This document shows, one piece after another, positions 9,712 to 20,193 of a stretch of DNA of 64,000 nucleotides (position 1 is its first letter; every line of letters starts with the position of its first letter). The notes under the pieces are model-generated. The model was given only the letters and a program-made list of their open reading frames with translations. It was not told where the DNA came from and searched no databases. Source of the DNA: Flammeovirga kamogawensis (lineage in GTDB: Bacteria; Bacteroidota; Bacteroidia; Cytophagales; Flammeovirgaceae); assembly GCF_018736065.1 (NCBI RefSeq), contig NZ_CP076129.1, forward strand, positions 1,178,001 to 1,242,000, read 5' to 3'. A program made the translations under genes and the position numbers.

Positions 9712-12474
9712 TTAGTTGATAAGTTCAGTCAACTTTAGTTTAATATCATTTGATGCCTCAAGTACCTCAAAATATTGGATGTATGTTTTTCCTTTTTGAG
9801 TAATTTCAGCAGTATAAGTACCTTTATGGCCTCTAAATTTTACATTACCTTTACTATCTGATTTAGTCGATAATGAAGTGGTCCATTCGTCAAGTTGTGC
9901 TTTCCAAACTTTAGCTTCTGCTCTTGGATTGCCGTCTAAATCAAAGAATGCTTTACGATCTTTACCAAAAGGTGTCCAAACATATAAGCCTTCAACTTGA
10001 GGGTGACTGTAATAGATGGTCATCACTTCTTTTGTAATGTCTTTTCTATCTTGTTCTGTAAATTTCTGATATCCAGAATCTACAATTTCAAATTCAGTAC
10101 CTAACATTGGTAAGCCGTATGCAGCAAATGTGTTTAAACGATCATACAAGTCGGCAGGGTGAATGTGTTGTTTCATTCTAGATTGAAAACCAAGTGCTTC
10201 TAATGGTGCACCTTCAGCTAGAATCCCATCAATTACATTTTTATGAAATTTGATATTTCTCTCTGCTGTTTTATATGGTGAAGAAATCACTTTATTTTCA
10301 TTCAAGTAAAATTTAACCGAAGGGTCTTTTCTTACTTTATCTGCATAGAAAAACCAGTGTGCCCAAGAATTTTGTGTTGTAATATCTTGTACATCATGGC
10401 ACTCTCTAGGCTCATTAAGTACGTCCCATTCAATTGCATCATAATCTTGTAAGCCATATTTAGTGTAAGCTTCTAAACCTGCAATAACCTTTGTTGTATC
10501 TTTTACAGTAAGTTCTTTTTGCAAGTCTTTTGTCATGTTTTTCTTCTTTTCCCATACAAGTGCATGCCCTCTTAAAGAGATATCCTCTTTTGTTAACCAA
10601 GTAGTAATATCTTTGCCGTATTTATCAAAAAGTCTTTTATGTTTAATTTTAAAAGCATTTTCAAAACCTGTATGCTCAAACATTGGGACAAAAGCATCTT
10701 TATAAATTTGTGCTTTTTCGCCAGCAAACAAGCTAGAGTTAATAATACCGCCAAAACGAAATTGATGACTAGTTTGCTGAATTTTCACTTCTCCTTCAAA
10801 AGGTTTCCCTTTCTTATCGAGTACAGTTAAAAGTACTTCACCCTTTCTATTTTTCTCGATACGAGCATTCGCTTCTTCCAACCAGTTATCTGAATTTGAT
10901 TCAGCTTTTCCTATAGAAAATTCTTTATAATTTCTATCATTTGTGAAGAAATCTAGGAACAAAGCACGCATCATCTCTAACTGTTGTTTGTATGCTTTAT
11001 CATTTGCTAAATTTCGAGTTTCAAGAGGGTCTTCAGTATAATCATAAAGCTCTTCTGCCATCCTTTTAGAATCTGATAGAGAAGCCTTTTTACGAGGAGC
11101 ATTGTTGTACCATACCGTATATCTAAGGTTTTCAGATTTTAAAGAATAACCATTTATTTGTCCTCTAGCAATCTGAGTTACAGCGTATTTTTTTATTACT
11201 TTTTCAGAACCGTCCAACAAAGGTCTTAAACTTGTTCCTGAAAGTGATGTTGGTGTTGCAATACCCGCCAAATCTGTAAGGGTAGGGTAGATATCTACAA
11301 ATTCTGTAACACTTTCAACTCTTCTAACAGTTTTTTGAGAAGGATCTACAATTACCATTGGTGAGCGTGTAGCTTGTTCAAAATTTGAATGCTTGTTCCA
11401 TAAACGATGGTCACCTAAATGCCATCCATGGTCTCCCCAAAGAATTATAATTGTATTCTTATCTAAGTTACTTTCTTTTAGTTGAGTTAATAAACGACCA
11501 ACCAAAGCATCTACATAAGAAGTTGCTGCATAATAACCATGAATTAATTTACGTTGTCCATCTTCTGATACAACTGCTAAACCATCTTGTTCACTAATAT
11601 CAATACCTTCTGTTTTGTAGCCTTTCAACTCACTAGAATTGTGATAAGCTTTATCGTAACCACCAACCACTTTTTGTTGAAATTGAGCTAAAGGCACTTC
11701 TTTTTCTTGATACATCTCCCAATATTTAGAAGGAGCTGCAAATGGTAAATGCGGACGTTTATAACCTACTGCAAGAAAGAAAGGTTTATCACTATTTTCT
11801 AGGTCTTTGATGTATTGAATACCTTGTTCAGTAATAGCACCATCAATATACGCTTCATCTGGCACATCTGCTTTTTCGTAGGCAGGTTTAAATTGTGTTT
11901 GAATCCACTTATTGATTTTATTCTTTTTGATTCCCTTCTCAATAGCTTCTTTCCTTAATTCCTTAATACGAGCTCTATTAGCAGGGTCTTGGTAATACGA
12001 TAAAGATGGTTCACGGTATCCTTCAGGATATTTTAGTTGATTTGGTAAAGTATATGCTGTCCAACTTACTTCATCTTGTTGTTTATCTACTGATCTAGGA
12101 TCAAAGATTTTACCTACACCATACGTTGTATAACCGTTTTCCTTAAAATATTGAGGAAGCATCACTACGTTTGGACGCTGACTTCTGATTTTTGTTTTTA
12201 AATCCCACACACGAACAACATCAGGACGTAAACCCGTTAATAAACTTGCTCTTGATGGGCCACAAACAGCCTGCTGGCAATGATTATTTAAGAACACAGT
12301 TCCTTCGTCAGCCAAACGGTCTATGTTAGGTGTAATTGCAAAGTCATCACCAAAGCTACCAATAGTAGGTTTAAGATCATCTATTGCAATAAAAAGTACA
12401 TTTTTCTTCTCTTGAGCATGGCCTAACGACCATGCTGCTGAGAATATGATTATGCTTAAAATTAATTTTTTCAT
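9712..12474 (-). CDS. Sulfatase-GH10 fusion enzyme
   Basis: A 920-residue bifunctional enzyme with an N-terminal signal peptide (ending LGHAQ) and no lipobox or T9SS domain, so probably periplasmic. Residues ~22-515 are an S1-family sulfatase of the iduronate-2-sulfatase-like type: metal-binding IDDLKP (Asp32, Asp33), the formylglycine motif CGPSR with Cys71, and WGDHGWHLGDH near 346-356. After a short linker, residues ~545-915 are a GH10 domain: QFRFGGIINS entry strand, RGHALVW (635-641), acid/base Glu688 in WDVLNEP, nucleophile Glu794 in LGTEFEI, and a C-terminal beta extension. Both active sites appear intact. GH10 enzymes cut beta-1,4-xylan-type chains, so the protein probably removes sulfate and cuts the same imported oligosaccharide. 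It lies between susD (22 nt) and the surface lipoprotein (13 nt). Confidence 0.93.
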   Translation of the reverse strand: MKKLILSIIIFSAAWSLGHAQEKKNVLFIAIDDLKPTIGSFGDDFAITPNIDRLADEGTVFLNNHCQQAVCGPSRASLLTGLRPDVVRVWDLKTKIRSQRPNVVMLPQYFKENGYTTYGVGKIFDPRSVDKQQDEVSWTAYTLPNQLKYPEGYREPSLSYYQDPANRARIKELRKEAIEKGIKKNKINKWIQTQFKPAYEKADVPDEAYIDGAITEQGIQYIKDLENSDKPFFLAVGYKRPHLPFAAPSKYWEMYQEKEVPLAQFQQKVVGGYDKAYHNSSELKGYKTEGIDISEQDGLAVVSEDGQRKLIHGYYAATSYVDALVGRLLTQLKESNLDKNTIIILWGDHGWHLGDHRLWNKHSNFEQATRSPMVIVDPSQKTVRRVESVTEFVDIYPTLTDLAGIATPTSLSGTSLRPLLDGSEKVIKKYAVTQIARGQINGYSLKSENLRYTVWYNNAPRKKASLSDSKRMAEELYDYTEDPLETRNLANDKAYKQQLEMMRALFLDFFTNDRNYKEFSIGKAESNSDNWLEEANARIEKNRKGEVLLTVLDKKGKPFEGEVKIQQTSHQFRFGGIINSSLFAGEKAQIYKDAFVPMFEHTGFENAFKIKHKRLFDKYGKDITTWLTKEDISLRGHALVWEKKKNMTKDLQKELTVKDTTKVIAGLEAYTKYGLQDYDAIEWDVLNEPRECHDVQDITTQNSWAHWFFYADKVRKDPSVKFYLNENKVISSPYKTAERNIKFHKNVIDGILAEGAPLEALGFQSRMKQHIHPADLYDRLNTFAAYGLPMLGTEFEIVDSGYQKFTEQDRKDITKEVMTIYYSHPQVEGLYVWTPFGKDRKAFFDLDGNPRAEAKVWKAQLDEWTTSLSTKSDSKGNVKFRGHKGTYTAEITQKGKTYIQYFEVLEASNDIKLKLTELIN

Positions 12475-12496
12475 ACTATTGGATAGCTATATATGA

Positions 12497-14038
12497 TTAA
12501 TATCCAGGGTTTTGATCGTCTACAGTGATCATTAGGTTAGTGTTGATCTCACTAAGCGGAATTGGTTGTAACATTGCTTTTTCAGCATCATCATAATGTA
12601 CATCTACACCTTCGTTTCCATCTAGTTTAATACGTTCGTTATGGATATTTACTACTTCATTCTTAAAGTAATCAAGACCTCTACGTCTGTTTCTAAACCA
12701 TTCTCCACCTTCACCAAGTAATTCGTATTGGTACTCTCTCATAATTCTCATTCTAAATTCATCTTGAGAAAAACCAGACCAATTTGCAGGTACACTACCG
12801 TCGCCTCCTGTAGAGTTTCTAGCACGGGTAACCACTTCATTTACATATTGTTCTGCTGCACCAGGGCCATCAATTTCATTTGTAATTTCAGCAAGCATTA
12901 ATAACAATTCAGAGTAACGCATAATTACAAAGTTGGCATCTGAATATGGAGTAGGTGTTTTAGGATCCCAAATCCAATATTTTCCAACAAAAGGAAAAGA
13001 ATTAGCTTTGCTTCTTCTACTTACTAAAGGGTAGATTTTTTGCTCCCCATTTTCTGTACCATCACTATTGTATTTTATGTAATTGTACATCATTGTAGCT
13101 TCAAAACGAGGATCGTTAGGGTATTGATTCATATGGTAATCAATCACTTCTGGATTAACCAAAACTCTACCCCAAGATTGTCCAACAAAAGCATTACTAG
13201 GTGTATGTAACCTGATAATGTTACCACTATTTGCTTGGTTGTATTGAATTTCAAAAATAGCCTCTGTAGTATTGTTACGTGAACCATTTTCCCAAAGCGT
13301 AGTATAATCAGCAACCAATTGATACTGACCGTACACTTTCATTGCTTCTTCTTTAGCCATTGCCCAATACTCAGAACCAGCGTCATTGCCTGCCATTGTC
13401 ATGTATACTTGAGCAAGTAACATATTTGCCGCTTGTTTGGCAGGGCGCCCAATTGTTTGTACTCCTTTTTCGTAAAGGTTCTCTTCTGCCATCTTTAGAT
13501 CGCTAATAATCAATTGGTAGACACTGTCTAGTGCAGCTTTAGGAGCATTGATTGTTTCTATATTCAGCTTTTCAGTTCTAATAGGCACTTCACCAAATAG
13601 ACGTACTAGGTTAAAGTAAATTACTGCTCTTAAAAAGTATGCTTGTCCAACTTCGTTTAAAGTAACATCAGAAGGGTTTTCCTGAAAGTTCTGTACCCCA
13701 ATAATAGTTTCATTAGAACGGTTTATTGTTTGGTAAGAAGCTTTCCATACATTTTCTACAAAAGTACCGTTAGGCAATGTATTTAATGCAGCCACACCTG
13801 TTTGGTCTTGTGCTCTACCTGAGTTAAACATTCCAGAATGGTAATCCACTAATTGAATAAAGTCAGAACTATAATAGTTAAAACCAGCAATTGCAGAATA
13901 AATACCATTTACGGCAACCTTTACACCCTCATCTGTAGTGAATAAGTTCTCATCACTCAAAAATGGAGGATCTTCTTTTAAACAGCTTGTTGCCGAGAAA
14001 AGAACGATGGATAAGAATATGATGAATCTATTTTTCAT
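12497..14038 (-). CDS. susD: SusD/RagB-family glycan-binding lipoprotein
   Basis: A 513-residue SusD-family protein. It has lipobox FSATSC (Cys19) followed by LKED, an acidic stretch typical of surface-exported Bacteroidota lipoproteins. TPR-like helices (QAYFLRAVIYFNLVRLFGEVP) and the C-terminal signature (EYQYELLGEGGEWFRNRRRG) are clear. I chose the ATG at 14038; an in-frame TTG nine bases upstream would add three residues before the usual MKN start. It caps the SusC transporter and binds glycan at the surface. It begins about 10 nt after susC and leads into the sulfatase-GH10 gene. Confidence 0.96.
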   Translation of the reverse strand: MKNRFIIFLSIVLFSATSCLKEDPPFLSDENLFTTDEGVKVAVNGIYSAIAGFNYYSSDFIQLVDYHSGMFNSGRAQDQTGVAALNTLPNGTFVENVWKASYQTINRSNETIIGVQNFQENPSDVTLNEVGQAYFLRAVIYFNLVRLFGEVPIRTEKLNIETINAPKAALDSVYQLIISDLKMAEENLYEKGVQTIGRPAKQAANMLLAQVYMTMAGNDAGSEYWAMAKEEAMKVYGQYQLVADYTTLWENGSRNNTTEAIFEIQYNQANSGNIIRLHTPSNAFVGQSWGRVLVNPEVIDYHMNQYPNDPRFEATMMYNYIKYNSDGTENGEQKIYPLVSRRSKANSFPFVGKYWIWDPKTPTPYSDANFVIMRYSELLLMLAEITNEIDGPGAAEQYVNEVVTRARNSTGGDGSVPANWSGFSQDEFRMRIMREYQYELLGEGGEWFRNRRRGLDYFKNEVVNIHNERIKLDGNEGVDVHYDDAEKAMLQPIPLSEINTNLMITVDDQNPGY

Positions 14039-14048
14039 AATAATCAAA

Positions 14049-17000
14049 TTAGAATGTTAAGTTAACGCCAAGAGATAACGATGTCGCATTCGGGAACGAG
14101 TTCCAGTCTACACCCATAATTGTACCATCACCCATAAAAGAAGTTACTTCTGGATCGTACCCAGAGTAGTTTGTAAGTGTGAATAGGTTTCTACCAGCAA
14201 AGAATACATTAAGCCTTTCAATGCTATTCGATTTAAGAGGGACATCGTATCCAATTGTAAGGTTAGCTAATCTTAGATAGCTACCGTCTTCAACAATTCG
14301 ATCTGTAAATAATGTTTGGTTAGGATGATCTAAGCGAGGAGCAGATGCGTCTGTAACACCTGGTCGCCAAGCATTGTAGTAGGCATCTGGTCTAACATTT
14401 TTGTTGTTTTGGTAAGCATCTGATTCAATCAATAAGTTACCATTTACAATGTCGTTACCATAAGATCCCGTAAATAATGCACTTACAGTTAAGTTTTTGT
14501 AAGTGACTTTTGCATTGAACCCGAAGGTAAACAATGGGTTAGGATCACCTACTTTTGTTAAATCACTTGCATCGATATTACCGTCACCGTTTTGATCAAC
14601 AAAAGCAATGTCACCAGCAGATGGAGCATTACCATTTACATTAGGACCGTTCGCTGCTTCTTCACCTGTTTGATAAATTCCGTTAGTTTTATATCCCCAG
14701 AAAATACCTACTGGCTGACCGACCATAAAGATGTTTGCAGGTTGTTTAAAGTATGTACCAGAAGATACGTTACTACCTAAGTAATAAGAAGCATCTTGTT
14801 CAACCCCATTAATGTAAACTGGGCTATCTGGAATCCCTAAATGTGTTACTTCAGACCTAACAAAAGAGATATTACCACCTAGTGTGATATTCCAATCTTT
14901 TTTGGCGTAAAGTACACCTTCTAACATTAAATCAATACCATTATTCTCTATTGAACCTCTGTTTGTTAAGTAACTTTGGAAACCTGATGAATTTGGTATC
15001 TGAATTTGTTGTAAAAGATCGTCTGTTGTTTTATGATATACATCTACAGATCCGTATAGTTTACCGTTAAATAAACCGTAATCAATACCTACATTGGCTT
15101 GCGTTGTCGTTTCCCATTTTAGGAACTCATTCCCCAAGTTATTTGGTCCAGCACCAATAATTGTATTGTTATTGTAATCAGTATAATAAACTACGCCATA
15201 GTTATTGTATGTTTGGTACGGGCTAATTGCTTGGTTACCCGTCATACCCCAAGATGCTCTAACTTTTAAATTAGAAATAGTTTCTGAATGCTTTAAGAAA
15301 TTCTCTTCAGAAATATGCCACGCTGCAGCTAAAGATGGGAAGTAACCAAACTGATTCTCTTCTTTAAATTTAGAAGAACCGTCTGCTCTCATTGTTGCTG
15401 TAAACGTATACTTGTTATCGTAACTATATGTAAAACGCCCTAAACCAGATAGTAATAATTCTTGACTTGTCATTTCTGAATAAGGACGTACAATTGTTTG
15501 TCCTAGCTGTGGTGCTCTTGCTTTTAAAGTATGAACAGGGAAGTTTTCAGACTCACTATTTGATTGAGTAGAAGTAACACCATCCATTACAAAACCTACA
15601 ACAGCATCAATTCTATGTTTCTTACCAAACTTCTTGTTAAACATTAATAAGTTATCAACAACATAAGAATATCTATCGATACCAGAAATACCTAAAGCTC
15701 CGTTAGTTTGACTTCCTTTTTGAGTAGTGCTACCGTACCAAATAGAACGGCTTTTTGTTCTATAATTACCACCAGCTCTTACTTGGTACTTAAAGTGCTT
15801 GTTAAAAGAGTAAGTAGCATTAAAAGAGGCGAATAATTTAAATTCTTGAGAAAGATCTTCGTAATCGTTGATAAAAGAGTAAGGATTTGATAATCCGATT
15901 TCAGAAACATCTGCATCTGGAATAACTAATGGTTGGAAGTTAATCACAGACTTCGTGAAAGAACGACTACTACCTCCTTTAGAACCACTCTGTGCAAACT
16001 GCCCTTGAGAGTAATACATAGACATACGCGTATCCACTTTTAATTTATCCGAGATGTTAGACTGTAAGTTAATACGCATATCACCCGTTTTCATGTTCGA
16101 GTTTTGAACGATACCGTTTAAGTCGTTAAACCCACCAGAGATATAATATTTTGTTTTATCCGATCCACCAGTTGCAGATAAACCAGCAGTTGTACTAATA
16201 CCCGGTTGATAGATTTCATCTTGCCAATTAACTTGTTGTAATGCTGTAGGATCGATAGAACCATCTCCATTAATTGTATGAATTTGTCCATTTTCTAAAT
16301 GATACTTAGGAACAAACCCTTTTAACATAGATACCTCGTTAACCATTTGAGCAAAGTTAGGAGCATCTAAAACATCAATTTTCTTACTAATTGTAGAAAC
16401 GTCTGTATTTACAAACGCACTGATTTTACTTTTTCCTTTAGCTCCTTTTTTAGTGGTAATAAGTACTACACCGTTTGCACCTCTAGAACCATAAATGGCC
16501 GTTGCAGATGCATCCTTAAGTACTTCGATAGATTCTATATCTCTTGGGTTAATACCCGCTAAACCATTTTGAATACCTTGGTCTTCGTTACCATCAGAGA
16601 ATGCACTATTTGTATCTTCACCAGCAGAACTGATAACAATACCATCTACAATATATAGTGGCTCGTTGTTACCTCTTAAAGAGTTTGTACCACGTATTTT
16701 TACACTAATTCCAGATCCAGGCTGACCAGCATTACTAGAAACTTGAACCCCAGCCATTCGGCCTTCTAAAACTTCGTCTACACTATTATACTGACGAACT
16801 ACATCGTCCGATTCTTTTAATTGAGCAACTGAACCTGTTAAGTCACTGGCATTTTGACTACCGTAACCAACAACAACAATTTCGTCTAGCATTTCCATGT
16901 CTTCTTTTAACACTACATCTAAATTTCTTAGCGATGTATCAAAAGGGTCTATGTCAATTCTTTTCGTTTTCATTCCAATATATGAAAATACCAAAGTGGC

Positions 17001-17213
17001 ATTTCCGTTAAGCTTGATGCTGAACTTACCGTTGTAGTCCGTTTTTACACCGCTTTTAGTATCTCTGTTATATACATTAACTCCTGGTAGAGTTATTCCT
17101 GTTTCATCTTTAATTACACCTTGGACAGTATATTCTACTTCGTTTTGTGCAATTAATTGGTTGATAGAAAAAGATAGTAGTAACAGAATAAAGAGTATTT
17201 TTTTATACTTCAT
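14049..17213 (-). CDS. susC: SusC/RagA-family TonB-dependent transporter
   Basis: A 1054-residue outer-membrane importer. After the signal peptide (ending NQLIAQ) comes a carboxypeptidase-regulatory-like domain (about 27-100, VQGVIKDETGITLPGVNV). The SusC signature DEIVVVGYG follows at 110-118, then the plug (VKIRGTNSLRGNNEPLYIVD and ASATAIYGSRGANGVVLITT), then a 22-strand-type barrel ending in the usual aromatic C-terminus (LGVNLTF). It imports glycan fragments together with the SusD protein next to it, powered by TonB. It is the first gene of the minus-strand operon, and the 484-bp region upstream is shared with the divergent GH3 operon. Confidence 0.97.
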   Translation of the reverse strand: MKYKKILFILLLLSFSINQLIAQNEVEYTVQGVIKDETGITLPGVNVYNRDTKSGVKTDYNGKFSIKLNGNATLVFSYIGMKTKRIDIDPFDTSLRNLDVVLKEDMEMLDEIVVVGYGSQNASDLTGSVAQLKESDDVVRQYNSVDEVLEGRMAGVQVSSNAGQPGSGISVKIRGTNSLRGNNEPLYIVDGIVISSAGEDTNSAFSDGNEDQGIQNGLAGINPRDIESIEVLKDASATAIYGSRGANGVVLITTKKGAKGKSKISAFVNTDVSTISKKIDVLDAPNFAQMVNEVSMLKGFVPKYHLENGQIHTINGDGSIDPTALQQVNWQDEIYQPGISTTAGLSATGGSDKTKYYISGGFNDLNGIVQNSNMKTGDMRINLQSNISDKLKVDTRMSMYYSQGQFAQSGSKGGSSRSFTKSVINFQPLVIPDADVSEIGLSNPYSFINDYEDLSQEFKLFASFNATYSFNKHFKYQVRAGGNYRTKSRSIWYGSTTQKGSQTNGALGISGIDRYSYVVDNLLMFNKKFGKKHRIDAVVGFVMDGVTSTQSNSESENFPVHTLKARAPQLGQTIVRPYSEMTSQELLLSGLGRFTYSYDNKYTFTATMRADGSSKFKEENQFGYFPSLAAAWHISEENFLKHSETISNLKVRASWGMTGNQAISPYQTYNNYGVVYYTDYNNNTIIGAGPNNLGNEFLKWETTTQANVGIDYGLFNGKLYGSVDVYHKTTDDLLQQIQIPNSSGFQSYLTNRGSIENNGIDLMLEGVLYAKKDWNITLGGNISFVRSEVTHLGIPDSPVYINGVEQDASYYLGSNVSSGTYFKQPANIFMVGQPVGIFWGYKTNGIYQTGEEAANGPNVNGNAPSAGDIAFVDQNGDGNIDASDLTKVGDPNPLFTFGFNAKVTYKNLTVSALFTGSYGNDIVNGNLLIESDAYQNNKNVRPDAYYNAWRPGVTDASAPRLDHPNQTLFTDRIVEDGSYLRLANLTIGYDVPLKSNSIERLNVFFAGRNLFTLTNYSGYDPEVTSFMGDGTIMGVDWNSFPNATSLSLGVNLTF

Positions 17214-17697
17214 TATATAAGTGTTATTTTACAATAACAACCTTTTGATAAGATTATTATTTGTGATCTCATATTTGAACAGAAACTGGCTTAAATTTTC
17301 AAAAAATTCGTTAGATAGCGTTGCCAGTGTTAGTAGATTTATACAATTAAATCTCAAAGTAGTACTATAGCTTCATTCTTTAAAGTAGTGTTTTTTCATA
17401 TCATTTGAAATTAAAACGGTTAAAATTTTCTTAATGTGATTTTCTTTAATAGTGTTACAAAACTATAAAGTGTAGATAAGACATTAGTAGTAGGAATTGT
17501 TCGTGATAGTTTGAAAAACGTTCTATGTTCGGAAATCAAACAAAAACATTGATTTTAATACTATTATGATGGTTTTTTAAAAATTGATCAATTCTATATA
17601 GAACTATTCTCACCTTGGTAAGAATCATTTCTCTACCATAGTTTATGATTAAAGTGTGAGTTTTGTAGTCAAGAATTATTAACTTTTTAATGAGCAC
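17214..17697. promoter_or_regulatory. Divergent regulatory region between susC and the GH3 operon
   Basis: A 484-bp non-coding, AT-rich region between two divergent operons, and the expected place for HTCS binding. On the minus strand, the complement of 17458-17465 reads TAGTTTTG, a match to the Bacteroidota -7 box TAnnTTTG; I find no good -33 box at the right distance. On the plus strand, the sequence near 17658-17667 (GAGTTTTG) is one base off the same box and would give a leader of about 30 nt for the GH3 gene. I see no open frame of note. The promoters are proposals, not firm calls. Confidence 0.45.
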
Positions 17698-20076
17698 ATG
17701 AGAAATCTAATCACCGGCTTAATCTTTATAGCAATTGCTTTTAGTAACGTTTCGTGCGAAACTAGAGCAAGTAATGATCAGCCAATTTACAAGAACAGTA
17801 ATATAGACGTTCAAGACAGAGTAAGAGACTTAATGTCGCGTATGACTTTAGAAGAAAAAGTTGCACAGATGGCACAGTTTGTAGGTCTTGAACACATGAA
17901 AAAAGCAGAAGAAGATCTGTCTCCAGAGGAGTTACACAATAATGATGCATTGGGATTTTATCCTGGTCTTCATTCTTCAGATATTGCAAAAATGACAGAA
18001 GAAGGAAAAATAGGTTCTTTTCTTCATGTTATTTCTGCAGAAGAGGCGAACAAGTTACAGGGTTTAGCCATGAATTCACGTTTAAAAATTCCTTTATTAA
18101 TAGGTATTGACGCTATCCACGGTAATGGTTTAAATTATGGTGCTACTATCTATCCTACACCAATTGGTGTGGCAAGTACATGGGAAGAAAATTTATCATA
18201 TAGAGTAGGTGAAGAATCTGCAAAAGAAATGAGAGCTACAGGTTCTCATTGGGCTTTTACTCCTAACATAGATATTGCAAGAGATGCACGTTGGGGTAGA
18301 GTTGGAGAAACTTTTGGAGAAGACCCTTACTTAGTAGGTAATATGGGTGTGGAAATGATAAAAGGTTTTCAGCAAGGAGATTTTACAGGAAGTGAGAAAG
18401 TTATTGCTTGTGCAAAACACCTTATTGGTGGTGGAGAGCCATTAAATGGAACAAATGCATCTCCATTAGATTTATCAATGAGATCTATAAGAGAAGTGCA
18501 TTTACCTCCTTATAGAAGAGCAGTGCAAGAAGCAAATGTATTTTCTATAATGACTGCACATAATGAGGTAAACGGTATCCCTTGTCATAATAGCAAAGAA
18601 TTTATGACAGATATTGTGCGTAATGAATATGGTTTCGAAGGCTTTTATGTATCAGATTGGATGGATATTGAACGTATTCATACTTTACATGGTCAGGCAG
18701 AAAATTTAGACGATGCCTTTAGAAGTTCTGTAAATAATGGTATGGATATGCACATGCATGGTCCTAAATTCTCAGCATCTATAGTTGCAGCAGTAAGAGA
18801 AGGTATTGTTCCAGAAGCAAGAGTAAACGAAGCGTGTTCGAAAATATTAGAAGTGAAGTTTAGATTGGGCTTATTTGAAAACCCTTATGTGGACGAGAAA
18901 AAAGCAGATGAGGTGGTATTTAACCAACAACATCAGGCTACTTCTTTAGAAATTGCTAGAAAATCTATTGTCTTATTAAAAAACGATGGTATTCTTCCTC
19001 TTAAAAAAGGACAACATAAAAAAATCTTCTTAACAGGGCCAAACGCTGATAACGAAACAATTTTAGGAGATTGGACTTGGTACCAACCTCAAGATCGTAT
19101 AATTACTGTAAAAGAAGGTTTAGAGGCTGTATCTAAAGATAAAGGCTTTAAGTTAGACCACTATAATAGTGGAGAAATTATTGGTAAAACAACAGATAAA
19201 GCAATTAAAGAAGCGGCTTTAAGAGCAGCTAAAGCAGATTTAGCAATTGTAGTTGTAGGCGAAAACTCTATGCGTTGGGATTGGAAAAATAAAACATGTG
19301 GAGAAAATACAGATAGAGCACACATTGATCTTCCTGGTCGTCAGCTAGAATTAATTAAAGCAATTAAGAAAACAGGAACACCAGTTCTTGCAGTGCTTGT
19401 AAACGGACGTCCTATTGGAGAAGAGTGGTTAGAAAACAACGTAAGCGGTATCTTAGAAGCATGGGAACCTGGTAGTTTTGGAGGACAAGCAATTACTGAA
19501 ATCTTATTTGGTGATGTTAACCCTACAGCTAAATTGCCTATCACAGTGCCTCGTACAGTTGGACAAGTAAAGTTATATTATAACCACAAGCCATCGCATT
19601 ATTTCCATAAATATCACTTTACAAATAAAGACCCTCTTTATGCATTTGGTTACGGCTTATCGTATACTAAATATGCAACAGAGAATATTGCTGTAAACAA
19701 AACATCTATTAAAGGTGATGGTACATTTACTGTATCGTGTGATGTTTCTAACATAGGAAAAGTAGATGGAGAAGAAACAGTGCAGGTGTACATTAGAGAT
19801 GATTATTCTTCTGTAACTCGCCCAGTAAAAGAATTAAAAGCGTATAGAAAAATAAACTTAAAAGCAGGTGAGACGAAATCAGTAACTTTTGATTTATCTA
19901 CACAAGACCTTGCATTTTTTAATCAAGAAATGGAATGGGGAGTAGAAAAAGGAATGTTTACTATTATGGTGGGTTCATCTTCTAGAAATAAGGATTTAAA
20001 AAGTGTGAAACTTGAGGTTTCTGAAACTAAAAAGTTAGAACTTAACGATTACAAGCCAAATTATCCGGCGATGTAA
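17698..20076 (+). CDS. GH3 family beta-glycosidase
   Basis: A 792-residue glycoside hydrolase family 3 enzyme. Motifs in order: LLIGIDAIHGNG, RDARWGRVGETFGEDPYL, CAKHLIGGG, and the nucleophile Asp320 in YVSDWMDIE. The alpha/beta sandwich domain (IVVVGENSMRWDW) and a C-terminal fibronectin-like domain (DVSNIGKVDGEETVQVYI) follow. The N-terminus reads as a lipoprotein signal with Cys20 in FSNVSC; Asn at -3 is not ideal, so a plain signal peptide is possible. Family members are exo-acting beta-glucosidases or beta-xylosidases, and the partner GH10 domains favour release of xylose or glucose from short beta-oligosaccharides. It is the first gene of the divergent operon, with a 117-nt gap to the esterase. 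Confidence 0.95.
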   Translation: MRNLITGLIFIAIAFSNVSCETRASNDQPIYKNSNIDVQDRVRDLMSRMTLEEKVAQMAQFVGLEHMKKAEEDLSPEELHNNDALGFYPGLHSSDIAKMTEEGKIGSFLHVISAEEANKLQGLAMNSRLKIPLLIGIDAIHGNGLNYGATIYPTPIGVASTWEENLSYRVGEESAKEMRATGSHWAFTPNIDIARDARWGRVGETFGEDPYLVGNMGVEMIKGFQQGDFTGSEKVIACAKHLIGGGEPLNGTNASPLDLSMRSIREVHLPPYRRAVQEANVFSIMTAHNEVNGIPCHNSKEFMTDIVRNEYGFEGFYVSDWMDIERIHTLHGQAENLDDAFRSSVNNGMDMHMHGPKFSASIVAAVREGIVPEARVNEACSKILEVKFRLGLFENPYVDEKKADEVVFNQQHQATSLEIARKSIVLLKNDGILPLKKGQHKKIFLTGPNADNETILGDWTWYQPQDRIITVKEGLEAVSKDKGFKLDHYNSGEIIGKTTDKAIKEAALRAAKADLAIVVVGENSMRWDWKNKTCGENTDRAHIDLPGRQLELIKAIKKTGTPVLAVLVNGRPIGEEWLENNVSGILEAWEPGSFGGQAITEILFGDVNPTAKLPITVPRTVGQVKLYYNHKPSHYFHKYHFTNKDPLYAFGYGLSYTKYATENIAVNKTSIKGDGTFTVSCDVSNIGKVDGEETVQVYIRDDYSSVTRPVKELKAYRKINLKAGETKSVTFDLSTQDLAFFNQEMEWGVEKGMFTIMVGSSSRNKDLKSVKLEVSETKKLELNDYKPNYPAM

Positions 20077-20143
20077 TTTGAGTGATCACTTTAAAGAAAT
20101 AATGACTACTTATAATCACTCATGCATTATTAATAATTTAGGG

Positions 20144-20171
20144 ATTAGGCACATCAATTGGAGTGCCTAAT
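20144..20171 (+). other. Intergenic hairpin between GH3 and esterase genes
   Basis: A perfect 9-bp inverted repeat, ATTAGGCAC / GTGCCTAAT, with a 10-base loop, 23 nt before the esterase ATG at 20194. No T-run follows, so it is not a classical terminator. It could be an RNA processing or attenuation element within the operon. Confidence 0.4.
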
Positions 20172-20193
20172 TCCAACTTTAATCAACATTGAA

